A DNA stretch of 20,346 nt, taken from positions 5,511 to 25,856 of the forward strand of contig NW_019091870.1 of assembly GCF_001949145.1 (NCBI RefSeq), written 5' to 3'. This DNA is from Acanthaster planci (lineage: Eukaryota; Echinodermata; Asteroidea; Valvatida; Acanthasteridae). The notes beneath the pieces were generated by a model that saw only the letters and a program-made list of their open reading frames with translations, had not been told where the DNA came from and did not search any database. Position numbers and translations under genes: made by a program. This document shows positions 9,264 to 19,192 of this stretch, piece after piece (within the stretch, counting starts at the first letter, position 1; the number at the start of each line of letters is the position of its first letter).

Positions 9264-10100
9264 ATGTCGTAATAAAACAAAGTTTAAATATGAACCTTAT
9301 GTGACAAACATGCCAGACAAACATAAACGTGAGCAGCAGAGGCTGCCTTGACATGATGAAGGAGGTCCGACAGCAAAACTAAATTTATCTCATTCTCGAT
9401 CTACTGTGAACTAATAAGTCTGTGGGGCAGTGTATGGGGGGTTGTGTGCCTTTTTCCAATTTCAATATTTACGTTTTTCACACTTTTTTATGATTTCATA
9501 AGAACAACGTTAGAATATTTTGGTGTCACATTTAGTAGGGTATGTTTTAACCCATATCGGTAGCCAGAAAAAAAATCACACTTGACTTTAACAAGTTTTT
9601 TTGAATGAATGCCGCTGCGGTGCAATACCGCTATCGACGTTGAAACACGCCTCACCTCATTTTGAGTTAGTATCAAGACACCCTTGTGGCGTTCCTGTGC
9701 AGTGTGTGCGTTTTCTATGGCGCTCTGTACCTCTTGTATGTCGTGCATTGGGTGCGGTACGGTATTGCTCGTTCTGGTATTGATGCAGCACCGTAGATTT
9801 CGACAGTCGCTGTGTTCATGTTTGGGCCAAAGCGTATCACTCGTCATTTTTGGCGCTATTTTTGTACAGGTCATCATATCTTGCTTTTATGTTTTTAAGC
9901 AAGATCCTCTTAGCAGGGTCGGTAAAAAAAACGGTTTTTTTAGAATTTAACAGGGCTGCCCTAAGTACGTGGAGAATACAAGAACTGTTGATCGTGACCA
10001 ATGAAAGAAGAGCCAATGATAGATCAATGATATATCAGATACTTTATGGTTATAGAAGCTGCAATAATCTATCAGACCGTCACCCTCGCATGTTACGTTT
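9264..10100. other. No supported gene; 3' flank of the glycosyltransferase gene
   Basis: Short open frames on both strands (the longest is minus 9488-9877, 129 codons) show no pattern I know. The minus-strand 3' UTR of the glycosyltransferase should lie here. I found no canonical AATAAA on that strand close to the stop; CATAAA-type variants occur near 9490 and 9890. Confidence 0.4.
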
Positions 10101-11465
10101 CTAGAAAATAATCAGGGGGCATTTTGTCACATTGTTGGTGGTAAAGTTCAAATCAGCCACCAGCCAAATTCCTTTAACTTTTTCACCCTTCGCGTCATGT
10201 CCTTTAACAAAAGTCAAGTGCAAAACAGTTGTGTCATTGTGTTTTTCTCTCCAACCCACCCAATGAAAATATTTTCTTCCATCGGGGTAGTTGGTTTCAT
10301 TGAGTGTTTTTATTTTAAGACCAGGAACTCGCTTCTCTGAGATCATCTGGTTCATGATTCTTTGATCTGGCAACCATGTATGAGAATTTAGCAATCGCAC
10401 CCACTCTCTCACAAAACGCAAAGTATTGTTTGTTCGTCTATAATAAGCAAACCCGTCACAAAACGCAGATACGTTATCTTTCTCGTTATGCATGGCGATG
10501 TCGAAATTCCCTTGGAGGTCTTTGAAGGGATCTTTGAACCAGAAGGTATCCGAGTCCACGAAAAGTACGTTGCTTCCTTTTTCGAGCAGGGAGAGGACAT
10601 AGTGCGGACGCCTCCTGACAAACTGAATGTATTTTGGCGAGTCAAACATGAGGCTTTTGGATTCGGTAGCTCCTAACTCAGATCTCTGGACGTGCAAGCC
10701 CTGCTGGGATTTCATTCTCTTGGTCAGGTTTTGGTACGAAAGCTCATCTTCAGCAATGATTGTGATGTTTGGGCAGGCCCGTGCTCTCTTGACACTCTCC
10801 AGCATGTTCTCGGTCACGTCGAGGAAGCCAGCGTTTGTCGTCACTAACACGATCGTGCCCGACCATCTCTCTATGTCGGCCTGCGTACACGGCGGCGAGC
10901 GTGAGGGGGAGACACGGTTCATCGCCAGTCCCCGGAGTGATGTGTGTGACGCACTAGCATTAGGAAGTGAAGCCCTATCCACGGCCTCGTGACTGGGTGG
11001 GCTTGTCTTTGCGACAACATATTCAGCCCGCCTCGCACGAGTAATCCGCCAATCTGAGAATAGAGCATTGAATACAGGTCTGTCAACTGCCGGACGCTCC
11101 TTTCTACGCTACGATTGCCGGTAGTTTTTCCTCGACCTTGAGCATAATACTTTATCAACACGCACGAGAATTAAAGATTCCTTGCTCATATACCAAACAC
11201 TAACACCATCAACCATTCAAAGGGGAAAATTAAATCCATCAAATCGAAGTTAGAAGTTAAAAGGGAATGAAGAAGACCATTCGAATTTATGGAACCTCGC
11301 ATGTCCCTGTACGTCCAAATGCTGCACTTGTCTGTCTACTGTCTGACTTGCAGAAAAATTGTTAATTTTAGCCTACAAGACCACTCTTCGGTACTTACAA
11401 ATGAAGACGGCGAAGAAAGATAAGATGCCACAGAAGAAAGACTTTCTTAACATTCTTGAAGTCAT
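10101..11465 (-). CDS. GT77-like type II membrane glycosyltransferase (nucleotide-diphospho-sugar transferase, PF03407-type), two exons
   Basis: I reconstruct exon 1 at 11465-11399 and exon 2 at 11053-10101, 339 residues with the TAG at 10103-10101. Exon 1 starts at an ATG with A at -3 and encodes a short basic tail (MTSRMLRK) and a hydrophobic anchor of about 15 residues (9-23), the plan of a Golgi type II enzyme. A low-complexity stem of about 60 residues follows. The catalytic domain begins near GTIVLVTTNAGF, has the metal/nucleotide-sugar motif LFVDSDTFWF (DSD at 189-191) and ends with the conserved HLTFVKGHDAKGEKVKGIW (from about 301). Several N-X-S/T sequons fit a lumenal location. Relatives include plant rhamnogalacturonan II xylosyltransferases and many invertebrate paralogues; donor and acceptor here are unknown. 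No stop, frameshift or lost key residue is visible, so it may be functional. Confidence 0.8.
11054..11398 (-). other. Phase-1 intron of the glycosyltransferase gene
   Basis: On the minus strand the donor reads ATTT|GTAAGTAC (exon ends at 11399) and the acceptor reads CTCTATTCTCAG|AT (exon resumes at 11053). Exon 1 leaves one base over and exon 2 supplies two, giving TAT (Tyr) with no frame break. The length is 345 bp. The upstream frame of exon 2 meets a stop at 11109-11111, which also argues for a splice. Confidence 0.68.
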
Positions 11466-12480
11466 CGTTTTTTGTACTTTACTCTGCCAGAGATAATAGA
11501 AAAACACCGGCGTGATCAGAATACAATATTAGCAATGACGACAAACGCAAAGTGACTTTCCTCAGGATAGCCTACTCAAATTATTTTATAGCAAAACACA
11601 TGCAGCATGATCTCTGTAGTTCACCAGTTAACAGTCAAGTGGATGTAAAAAAAAAGCACGTAGCTAGTGCGAGAAAGTGCGTAATTAGATGAGCCTTTTC
11701 AGTAAGTGTGGGCTTGTGAAGTACTCATGCGTGCATATAGTCAATACTAAGGGGAAGACGTCACTGGCTGGGTTTATGTATTTTACTTGCTTCATTTTAT
11801 TTATTTACTTATTATGTTGGCACTAACAATGTCAATAGTTTACATAATTTTGGAGCATGCGTGGGGTTGCGCTGCTGGTTCCTCAGCTCAGACAACAACA
11901 GGGGTTTCGCTTGCCGCTTATAAAACATCACAACACCAGAGAAACAGGGGTCCAGTCGCTGGAGATTTACTGATCGTCACTAAATTTGATTTAAAATTAC
12001 GTTAAGATAAATCACATATATCACATGCACGGGAGGAGGCAAACAGTGTTGCACCAACCGGCTTGGCTTGAGGTTTACTAGACGCCATTATGAACAAACC
12101 AGCTTCACTACCATAGACTCCGGCGTAATTTCTAGCCGCAGGCAAGTAATTCAGATCCTGCTTATCTCTGGGCAAATAACTTTACGGTAAGTACACGAGA
12201 GCCTCTACTGACCCAACTTGTTAACAATCAAGCTAAAAATCATAATAAATCGTTTCCCCACGCATACCATGGACAATATACATTGACAAATATTGTGAAT
12301 ATAAAAGTAACGAGCAACTAGTGACGAGAAAACAAGTGTTATACTACAGTCTGTTAAACTTATTTGACTATAGAAACATCAGAAATGACAGCATCGGGGT
12401 CTGAAGAAGCTGGAGGGTCTGGATTAAAATCGACGGTCCATGTCTCATCGGGAGTATACTTAGCAGGTCATGTCTGATGG
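11466..12480. other. Upstream flank of the glycosyltransferase gene, no supported gene
   Basis: The frame of exon 1 is closed upstream by TAA at minus 11531-11529 with no earlier ATG, which supports the start chosen. No clear TATA box was identified for the minus strand. A plus-strand frame from 11787 begins with TTG, so I do not call it. The 24-codon ATG frame at 12384 stops quickly. Confidence 0.4.
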
Positions 12481-12870
12481 CGACAGCTCTAGATTTGTCT
12501 TGACTCAAAACACCTTCAAATCTTCTAGCTCGTCGAGTGAAACAGAAATTGCTTGGCGAGGTGCAAAATTCCTTCAAGAACTTGGTTATAAGAGAATATG
12601 AAACCACAACGTCGTATCGCTATGAAAAAGTTACCCTTATCTGATAAATACGGTGATGACACACAACTAGAGATCCTGGATGAGATATACAAGTATTTGC
12701 CCCGTCTCACACTGTACAGGACAAACACACCACTTGCAAACAAAGATTCAAACCCCATTCCCCGACGAAGACATTGCAGAGAAAGCACGCAGAAGGTATG
12801 CATACAGTATTTTTTTTATTTTTTTACATTTTTTTTAATGATCTCAAAGAATAAACTTTGCGTGTTTTAG

Positions 12871-13101
12871 CTGATAGAGCGCAAAACAAACTCAACAGTT
12901 GCATTTGTGTGTGATCAAGCTAGATTGAAGGGGTTATACTCTAATCATTCCTTGAGAGTAACTGTTGCTTCAAGATTGTACCAGCAACAGTTTGACAAAC
13001 AGCTCCTTTACGAGACCACCGGTAATCGTTCATCTACTGTACAATCATCGAGAGAACAACAGATGCACAATCGGAGGCCACAAATCTACAGCAAACAGTA
13101 G
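12871..13101 (+). pseudogene. Crypton/DUF3504-like tyrosine recombinase, C-terminal catalytic remnant
   Basis: The open frame reads LIERKTNSTVAFVCDQARL, then KGLYSNHSLRVTVASRLYQQ, then LLYETTGNRSS and TVQSSRE. In Crypton-type and related recombinases this region is GxYTNHSLRxTxxxRL, ERTGHRS and VRSYKR. The H-x-x-R of NHSLR is kept. The next conserved His (TGHRS) is Asn, and the catalytic Tyr position (RSY) is Ser, so the enzyme should be dead. A possible intron lies just before it: donor AAG|GTATGC at 12796, acceptor TTTTAG|CTG at 12870, phase 0, upstream frame from 12598. That upstream exon shows no pattern I recognise. Most of the catalytic domain N-terminal to this point is absent. A domesticated gene is possible but unlikely given the lost residues. 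Confidence 0.62.
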
Positions 13102-13250
13102 GTTCGTTACAAATCAACAGCAAATTGTAGGTTCGTTACAAATCAACAGCAAATTGTAGGTTCGTTACAAATCTACAAAAACTGTAGATTCGTTACAAAT
13201 CTACAGCAAACTTTAAGTTCGTTCCGAATTTACAGTTTGCTGTAGCTTCG
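13087..13250 (+). repeat. 29 bp minisatellite of self-complementary units
   Basis: GTTCGTTAC-type anchors lie at 13102, 13131, 13160, 13188 and 13217, spaced 29, 29, 28 and 29, with a diverged one at 13245. The unit is TTCGTTACAAATC, then ACAGCAAATTGTAG. The arms CTACAG and CTGTAG, or ATCTACA and TGTAGAT at 13171-13190, can pair. The last unit appears in the opposite sense (TTTACAGTTTGCTGTAG). It starts inside the last codons of the recombinase remnant. Confidence 0.85.
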
Positions 13251-13311
13251 TAAGTATAATATATACTTTGAACAATAGTGTGGCGTCACAGAAATAGTTC
13301 AACATTTCATA

Positions 13312-13355
13312 ATGCCAGCTGCATTAGTGCCTGCTGGGTATAAATGCGCTGGCAT
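13312..13355. repeat. Imperfect inverted repeat
   Basis: ATGCCAGCTGCATT (13312-13325) and AATGCGCTGGCAT (13343-13355) are complementary except for one unpaired base. The loop holds GGGTATA. It could be a hairpin or a transposon end; nothing else marks it. Confidence 0.45.
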
Positions 13356-13684
13356 CTGGATACGAGACAGTTTAATAAATTCCTATTTGGTCAAAAATCT
13401 GTGCGTCGCGGAACTCGCCACGCGCTCGCCAAGTCCATATAAGGAGATTCTTCCGGACTGCTTGACAGGGAATATACCATAAAATGGAAGGGGGTGTTGA
13501 GGAAAATGAAGTGAAATTTGGGAACAACATCATCGGAAATCTATCGTATTTTTACTTTCTCGGAATAAAACGGTATTTATGAATGGGAATAAATGTCTGT
13601 TTGGTCGGTCTTACACTAACGTTTCAGCCGGTGTAGAACGTGCGTTTAAGACAAGCGTAGAACATATTTATTCCCTATTAAATT

Positions 13685-14167
13685 ATGTCATCCATCGCTT
13701 ACGCCAAAAATAATACTGCCTTTTGTAAGTATAGGCTACGGCCCAAACGAGCCATTATATTTCAGTCACATTCAACGACTGAGAATAAGAATAGCGTATT
13801 GAAAGCTGTTCATACCCACCTCACGGAGAGACTTCAAAGGAAAACTGAGAGCACTAGTTGTATATGCTGGAAGCGTAGACCTACAACATTGATTCGATAT
13901 ATATATGCTGGGTGCCCAGGGTTACCGTACCAGCTGACGGTCACCACTAGAACCTGTAGGTTTCAAATTATAACCTCGCTGCTCAAAAGATTGAAATTAA
14001 ATTCACAAATCAATGCAAAAATATATCAAATAAAACGGGCACTGTTGGAGGTTTTAAAAAGATATGGCGCCATGTACATACAACAAATAAACGCGCATCG
14101 ATTTACTATGGTGGCCCTGAAGGTACATAAAAATTCACAACTCGTCGCAAATATTTGTGCTACTTAA
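13685..14167 (+). CDS. Unrecognised 160-codon open frame
   Basis: This is an ATG-initiated frame with a stop at 14165-14167. The product is basic, with many K, R, T and N residues, no signal peptide and no membrane segment. I recognise no domain. The AT-rich base use resembles the surrounding non-coding DNA. It may be chance, or a fragment of an old element. Confidence 0.15.
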   Translation: MSSIAYAKNNTAFCKYRLRPKRAIIFQSHSTTENKNSVLKAVHTHLTERLQRKTESTSCICWKRRPTTLIRYIYAGCPGLPYQLTVTTRTCRFQIITSLLKRLKLNSQINAKIYQIKRALLEVLKRYGAMYIQQINAHRFTMVALKVHKNSQLVANICAT

Positions 14168-14202
14168 TGCAATTGCCTTTTAAGGATCAATGAATTATTT
14201 AG

Positions 14203-14265
14203 AATTGAATTGAATTGAATTGAGTTGAGTTGAGTCGAGTTGAGTTGAATTGAATTGAATTGAAT
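14203..14265 (+). repeat. Pentanucleotide microsatellite (TTGAA/TTGAG)n
   Basis: About 12 units of 5 bp. TTGAA units lie at both ends and TTGAG units in the middle, with one TCGAG interruption. Confidence 0.9.
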
Positions 14266-15122
14266 ATTTACGACTAGTCGTGAATATTTCCGAGATGTAA
14301 TTTTTTTTCATCACGAGTGTCCAATAATTTTCCATACGTTTAGAGGGTAAGTGCGCTAATAATTAAACGGCAAATACATTATTATAAGTGCCTGCCTGAC
14401 CTGACCTGGCCCCGAGCATTCTGTATGCACAGCGGTGCAGTAACCATGCACGTGTATTATATTGCATGGTTGTCCACGTGCGATGCCAAGTGGACAGTGG
14501 AATTATGCATTGGGAAAGGAACAAGGTTATTGGGAACCGACAGGTCTCAGAAAAAAAAAGATTTGCTTTCCACATGGCTTGTTCCACCTGTTTCCGAGAG
14601 CTAGGTCTTCACCACATTGGAAATACGCGAAGACGGTCTTAGAAAGCCTTTGCGTGCCAGTGAAACGGTCCCATTCTCCAGCGTGCTCCGGTTTCCAGAA
14701 GAACGCGCTGGATAATTAAGCACGTTGCCGCAACGGGCCCATTTATCAGGTGTGCTGATTTTTTACTTATTGTTTCAGGGCCCAGGATATTTTGATTTGG
14801 CAGCTACAGTGAAATTTGACTTGAGAAAAGTGTATCTGGCTCAGCATTTCATAGTACTTAACACTTATCTTTTTTCCAAATACCATGTCAATTATCAGGT
14901 GTATAGTGTTATCATTCAAGACAGATGTTAATTTCAATGTTTGTTTCAAATTCATTGCGCCCGCTTTTTAATAGCATTTTATAAGTACATGCATACCTAT
15001 CTACCATAATACTTTGAAACGATATTGAATTATGCACAACTTTGTAGGCTGACTATTTCTGATTTAAATTTGCTGGCTTGCTAATGGTTACTTCCCACTT
15101 TTGCACTTTTGTCTCCATTTAG
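14266..15122. other. No supported gene
   Basis: The stretch holds E-box-like CACGTG sites at about 14450-14480 with an inverted GTCCAC/GTGGAC pair (14472-14495). An acceptor-like TTGTTTCAG at 14778 is followed by an open stretch to 14931 that I cannot assign. A second acceptor-like TGTCTCCATTTAG ends just before the pseudogene at 15123. Confidence 0.35.
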
Positions 15123-16311
15123 ATCAAAAGACATGGCAGAACCCATAAGAACAAAAGAGAGGCATCAAAACAAGCTTCGACTTATGAATTAAATGGCAAA
15201 CATCAACAAAAGAAACATTAAGAAAAATCCTAAAGAACCAGTTATGAGAGGGTCCTAGATAGAGTGCGTCAAAGAGCTGAATATTGAGATGAAGAGTGCA
15301 TACCAATGTGGGCGTCTCTTTGCGAAGTGACAGTAGGTGTGTTGAGGCCCAAAAGTGCTTTATGGCATGCATTATGCTATATGCTCTTATAACTAACAGC
15401 ATACATCTCACAAGGGCAAAACAACAGAAAGGTGTTGCTCGCAAAGATGCCTCACAGCCCAAGCGAGAGAGAAGGCTTCCATCTGTGGTAGCCATACAGT
15501 CACATCCAGATGGTGCAGAATCATCAACACTGGTAGACTCACACGGTCACAAACACCTACGTTTGATAGGAGTAAGTGATTCTTCTGCCAAAGTCAAATA
15601 TTAGGGCATAATCTTGTTGAATGTCGTTCTGCCAACATCCGAGAAAAATATATCCGAAATCACCAGAAACTCAGACAATGCTCAATGGAAGGTTAACTAT
15701 GATGTTGTGAGTAAAAATGATGCATTATCAAGAGATATAAAGTATCACAAGATATGTGTGACGCGGCAATGGAAGCAAAACTGTGTTCCACATCAGAGAG
15801 TTTAAGAGCAACACGAAGAAGAAACAGTTGCTTTCATAGTTGCTAAAATGCAGTTTTACACCCAGCTCAACGACAGTATATCTTCTGGTGAATATATCCC
15901 CGTCACCGAGGCATTAGCTACAATAATATTATGGAGGAACACAATGTGACTGGCAGAATAATGTCAAGGAAGAGGCTGAAGGAGAAGATTAAAACACACA
16001 TAGAAAAGATAGAATTCACACGTCCAAGAAATTGTTTTACGCCAACCCTCATTCACTCGACAGTAGCAAAAGCAACAGCTGTGGATGTTGCAGCACACAA
16101 GAATGGTATCGAGGAAGTGCAAATAATATTCCAATGTGTACAAATAATGCGCAAAGACATCGAGCAAGCAGAGAAATGGACATTTTGTGGATCCCTAAAA
16201 GCAACAAACGGTCCATCTGAACTAGATATATTATTAAAGTAGATAATACAGGGCCACACTGTTCTTCAGACAAAACTGCGTGCTGACACAATCGAAACCA
16301 TTTTTTTTTAA
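15123..16311 (+). pseudogene. Broken copy of an unnamed invertebrate protein family (Cys/His N-terminal region, KWIIQG-type motif)
   Basis: Pieces in three frames line up in the order I remember from a large uncharacterised protein family of marine invertebrates. Frame 3 reads LDRVRQRAEY (15252) then a stop, and LWHALCY (15360). Frame 2 reads TNSIHLTRAKQQ (about 15393), DALSRDIKYHKICV (about 15720), a TAA in QRV*EQHEEE, then FYTQLNDSISSGEYIPVTEA. Frame 1 reads SRKRLKEKI (about 15966), EKWTFCGSL (about 16170) and SELDILLK*IIQG, where TAG at 16240-16242 stands where the family has Trp (TGG). At least two frameshifts and three stops are needed. The copy ends in a T run at 16302-16309. No function is known to me; the family name and role are not claimed. 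Confidence 0.5.
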
Positions 16312-18102
16312 CTCTGAGGCCATCTTGGATTAGACTATAGTTATGTTTTGAATTAAGAATTCGTTGAACCTTAAAAATGGATTAGCACAAAGGATTTAAG
16401 GAAAAGAAGACTTAATAATGAGTAAAATAGTATGTTTTTTTACGTCAAATTTCAAAATGGCTGCCACCATATCAAGATGGCCGCCATAAAAATAAAAACT
16501 GTATTTTTTGGATAAGTATGTGATATATGTATTGGAAAAAATCTGGCTTTGAAGAATCTACCCTAAAAGCCAACTCAATCACATAAGATAAGAGTGATTA
16601 AAGCAATATTCACCTTCCTCGTCTGAGCTTCTTTGGCACGAGCGGTGAACCACCACCTCTTTCCAAGCTCGCAACAACAGTATCCTTGTTTCTTATTAAG
16701 TTAACTTGAAAGTTCCTGTTTTCATTTTGAAACCAGACGAGAGATTATATTGCGGTATTGCTTTGATACGATCTGCAAACGGTGTTTAAGCGAATATTGT
16801 CCCCCAGATACATTTTCGTGTGCGTGTCACGTGACGCCATATTTATAACATATAACTCAATCCTGAATGCATCGCCCACTTACAAACTACTGTTCGATGT
16901 ATAAATGTAAAACTGAACTTGATCATGCTTTCCTCCCCCTCCCTCTCTCCCTCCCCCCTCTCTCCCTCTCTCTCCCCCTCTCTCTCTTTGAAACTGTTTT
17001 AGATGGTTTCTGAATGGCTGAGTTCGTTACAACCCAAATTACATGGATTTCAAACAATAAACAGCGCCCACAAATGCAATAATTATACTTCAACACCTTC
17101 AATTTGCTGTTGCACTTAATAGTCGCTGTTGTAAGGGTGCTAGGAATTTAATGGGCTTAAAAAGGCTTTTCGACTAGCTTGCTTTTTAAGTATGAATTAA
17201 TCCACGATATATATGTTTCATGAGTATGGGACGTACTGTCTGGAACAGAATATCACACCACAACGGCAAAGTTAATCATAAACATTATTTACGCATCATA
17301 TGACTGATAATGTATCCGCACTTGAACTTTGGAACAAAAACAGCATTTAACTTTCTGTACCACATATTCGCTTTGGCTACACAGGGATATGCACAAACAG
17401 GTACACTTGATACATGATACAATAATGGTCCAAAAGTCAAAGTAAAATGCGGAGTAGAACGCAACATGAAAATCCTTGAAAACTGTGTTATCGCAAGGTC
17501 GTATCTGGTGTATGTTCTTTACTCGTATTAACATTAGCACACCACATTAAAGTCACCTGTTGTGCACAGTATATGTACATGTATATGGGTGTTTGGGCCC
17601 CCTTTTCTCCCTGTTGCCAGGGATGATATCCGTAGAAAATCAACTTTTCCTAGAAAACCTTCAGGTGCGTGCATCTCGGAGAGCAGCACAATTCACTATA
17701 GACTGTTATTAATAAAATTAAAAAGTTATGAACTTTTTCATCAAAATGTCTGAGTGTAATATTACATATGGATAAATTTAGCTTGATACAAAGTTTAATG
17801 GCCCAGGTATAAGGATTAAACTAAAGATTTCTGTACGGCGAATATTCTCTACGGTGACACATTTTAACGAATTTCAACAAGGGGTATCATCTACACATAC
17901 TCGGTGCGCGTGGCATTGTCCCTAAAGAATCATTCTCTTCAGATATTGGTATTTCTAATAGACCGGATTAAGCTAGTGGTTACAGTCCACACGATATTGT
18001 AGTCGAGTACAAAGTGTCATCAAAATATAATTAGGAGGGAACAAACCTGACGTACATGGGCGCATGATGGTACACGCACAAGGGTAAGATCACATAGTAA
18101 AA
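16312..18102. other. No supported gene; simple repeats only
   Basis: The stretch holds GCCATCTTG-type sites at 16319, 16454 and 16473, and an isolated GTCACGTGAC at 16826-16835. A pyrimidine tract runs from about 16931 to 16989. The minus-strand frames at 17285-17540 and the plus frame at 17562 show no pattern I know. Confidence 0.45.
16931..16989 (+). repeat. (CT/CCT)n polypyrimidine tract
   Basis: Nearly pure C and T over about 59 bases, mixing CCCTCCCT and CTCTCTC. Such tracts can form triplex DNA, but no function is indicated here. Confidence 0.9.
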
Positions 18103-18599
18103 CTAGAGGTTTATGGTTGTAACAACAACCATAGAGCTGTCTCGGATTTCAAGTTGTTTTTAATTGGGAAAAATAAAATATAAAAAAATCATTTTAAAAA
18201 ACTAAAGGTGACGTCATCATGACGTCATCAATCTGGAATAATTCTTGTATCAAGGTCTTTGTTGGCTGTAACTGAAAACAATCACAGATGTCAAAGTTAC
18301 CATAATGGTGTCTTGTAAACATGTACAAAGTCAATTAAAAAGGCATGCAGAAAAATTGCTCCTTTAAGTGCATGTCACGTGATTTGCGGTCAAACTGAAC
18401 AAAATTATGAAATATTACTTGATATTTTAATTCTTAGGTATATTTGTAATCGAACGAAACGGAAACTTTATAGTCTGATCTTTCTTTCCTTCTCATAGTA
18501 ATCTTGAGCTGAAAATGAGGACTAGTCAGTCAGTTTTTAAGTCGAAAAACATATACAAAACCTATGGAGAAAATTGAAACTATAGAGTCTGAAAAAAAT
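18103..18599 (-). mobile_element. Helitron-like element copy H4, inverted and truncated
   Basis: Read on the minus strand it matches the H3 tail (8080-8680): TTCGATTACAAATATA, ATATCAAGTAATATTTCATA, CAAATCACGTGACATG, GTTACAGCCAAC, GAATTATTCCAGATTGATG and the terminal GAAATCCGA. It ends with a hairpin (18133-18112) and CTCTAG|TTT at 18108-18103. The stem has ATGGTTGT/ACAACCAT where H3 has GTGGTTG/CAACCAC. The head module and tandem block are missing. Confidence 0.66.
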
Positions 18600-19192
18600 A
18601 GAGGCCATCTGTCTGTTTGCCAACAGAACAGAGGGCTTTTTCGCTTTTTCTTTTTGAACAACGAACCTACTGCACAAACCTGAGGGTGTAATTATTTCAC
18701 ATCATGACCATTTGGGTCCAGGGTTTCAACCCAATCAGGCATGTACTTCAAGAAATAACATGCATGTACATGCATGTAAGAATACATGTACATTTACTAT
18801 GTAATTTAACTCCTCGTCTGGTGACGTCATCATCACATGAGGAAAATCTTGGACTACAACACTTTCTTTTCTTGTTATCTGCAAAGCTTCAACTCAATGA
18901 TTTATGCACTTCAGGAGATAGAGGGCTGAATTTTTTAGGTCACAGGACTTGTTAGCTGATGACGTCATTATCACATGAGGTCAAATTTGCTGAAATCACT
19001 TCCTTTCCAAGATATCAACAAGGTTTGAACCCAATTGAACATACACTTCAGGAGATACAGACTTTTAAATAGTGCACCTTTAATGTCACATGACTCGTCA
19101 GCTGATGACATTGTCATCTCATGAGGTCAGTCTCCGTTTATAAACCTACCCTTCCTAATTATCTGCAAGGTTTCAACCGAATCAGACATGTA
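18600..19192 (-). mobile_element. Helitron-like element copy H5, inverted and truncated
   Basis: On the minus strand it shows tandem units (CTTCAGGAGATA, CAAGGTTTGAACCCAATTG and TGACGTCAT as seen on the plus strand, 18690-19190). They end in the same terminus as H1: TCTGTT/AACAGA hairpin (18612-18627) and GCCCTCTGTTCTGTTGGC. It is joined head-to-tail to H4, as H2 is to H3. The 5' part is cut near 19192 by different sequence. Confidence 0.6.
18758..18777. repeat. 20 bp perfect palindrome inside H5
   Basis: ACATGCATGT occurs twice in a row; the unit and the whole are both palindromic. A further ACATGTACAT lies at 18784-18793. Confidence 0.7.

Noticed and set aside
10982-10982. GTG at 10982 as the start of the glycosyltransferase
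   Set aside because: GTG is not a normal start in animals, and the frame is open further upstream to a splice acceptor that matches a phase-1 donor.
10919-11161. Minus-strand 80-codon ORF overlapping the start of the glycosyltransferase exon
   Set aside because: It is out of frame with the catalytic domain, and the two-exon model explains the region better.
11787-12005. Hydrophobic 72-codon ORF resembling a signal peptide
   Set aside because: It begins at TTG, AT-rich DNA often gives hydrophobic frames, and nothing downstream looks like a mature protein.
14363-14719. ORFs on both strands at 14.4-14.7 kb
   Set aside because: Neither strand shows a recognisable domain or clear splice context.
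17965-18000. tRNA-like AGCTAGTGGTTACAG segment
   Set aside because: It resembles a D-arm, but the A box fits poorly and there is no B box or acceptor stem.
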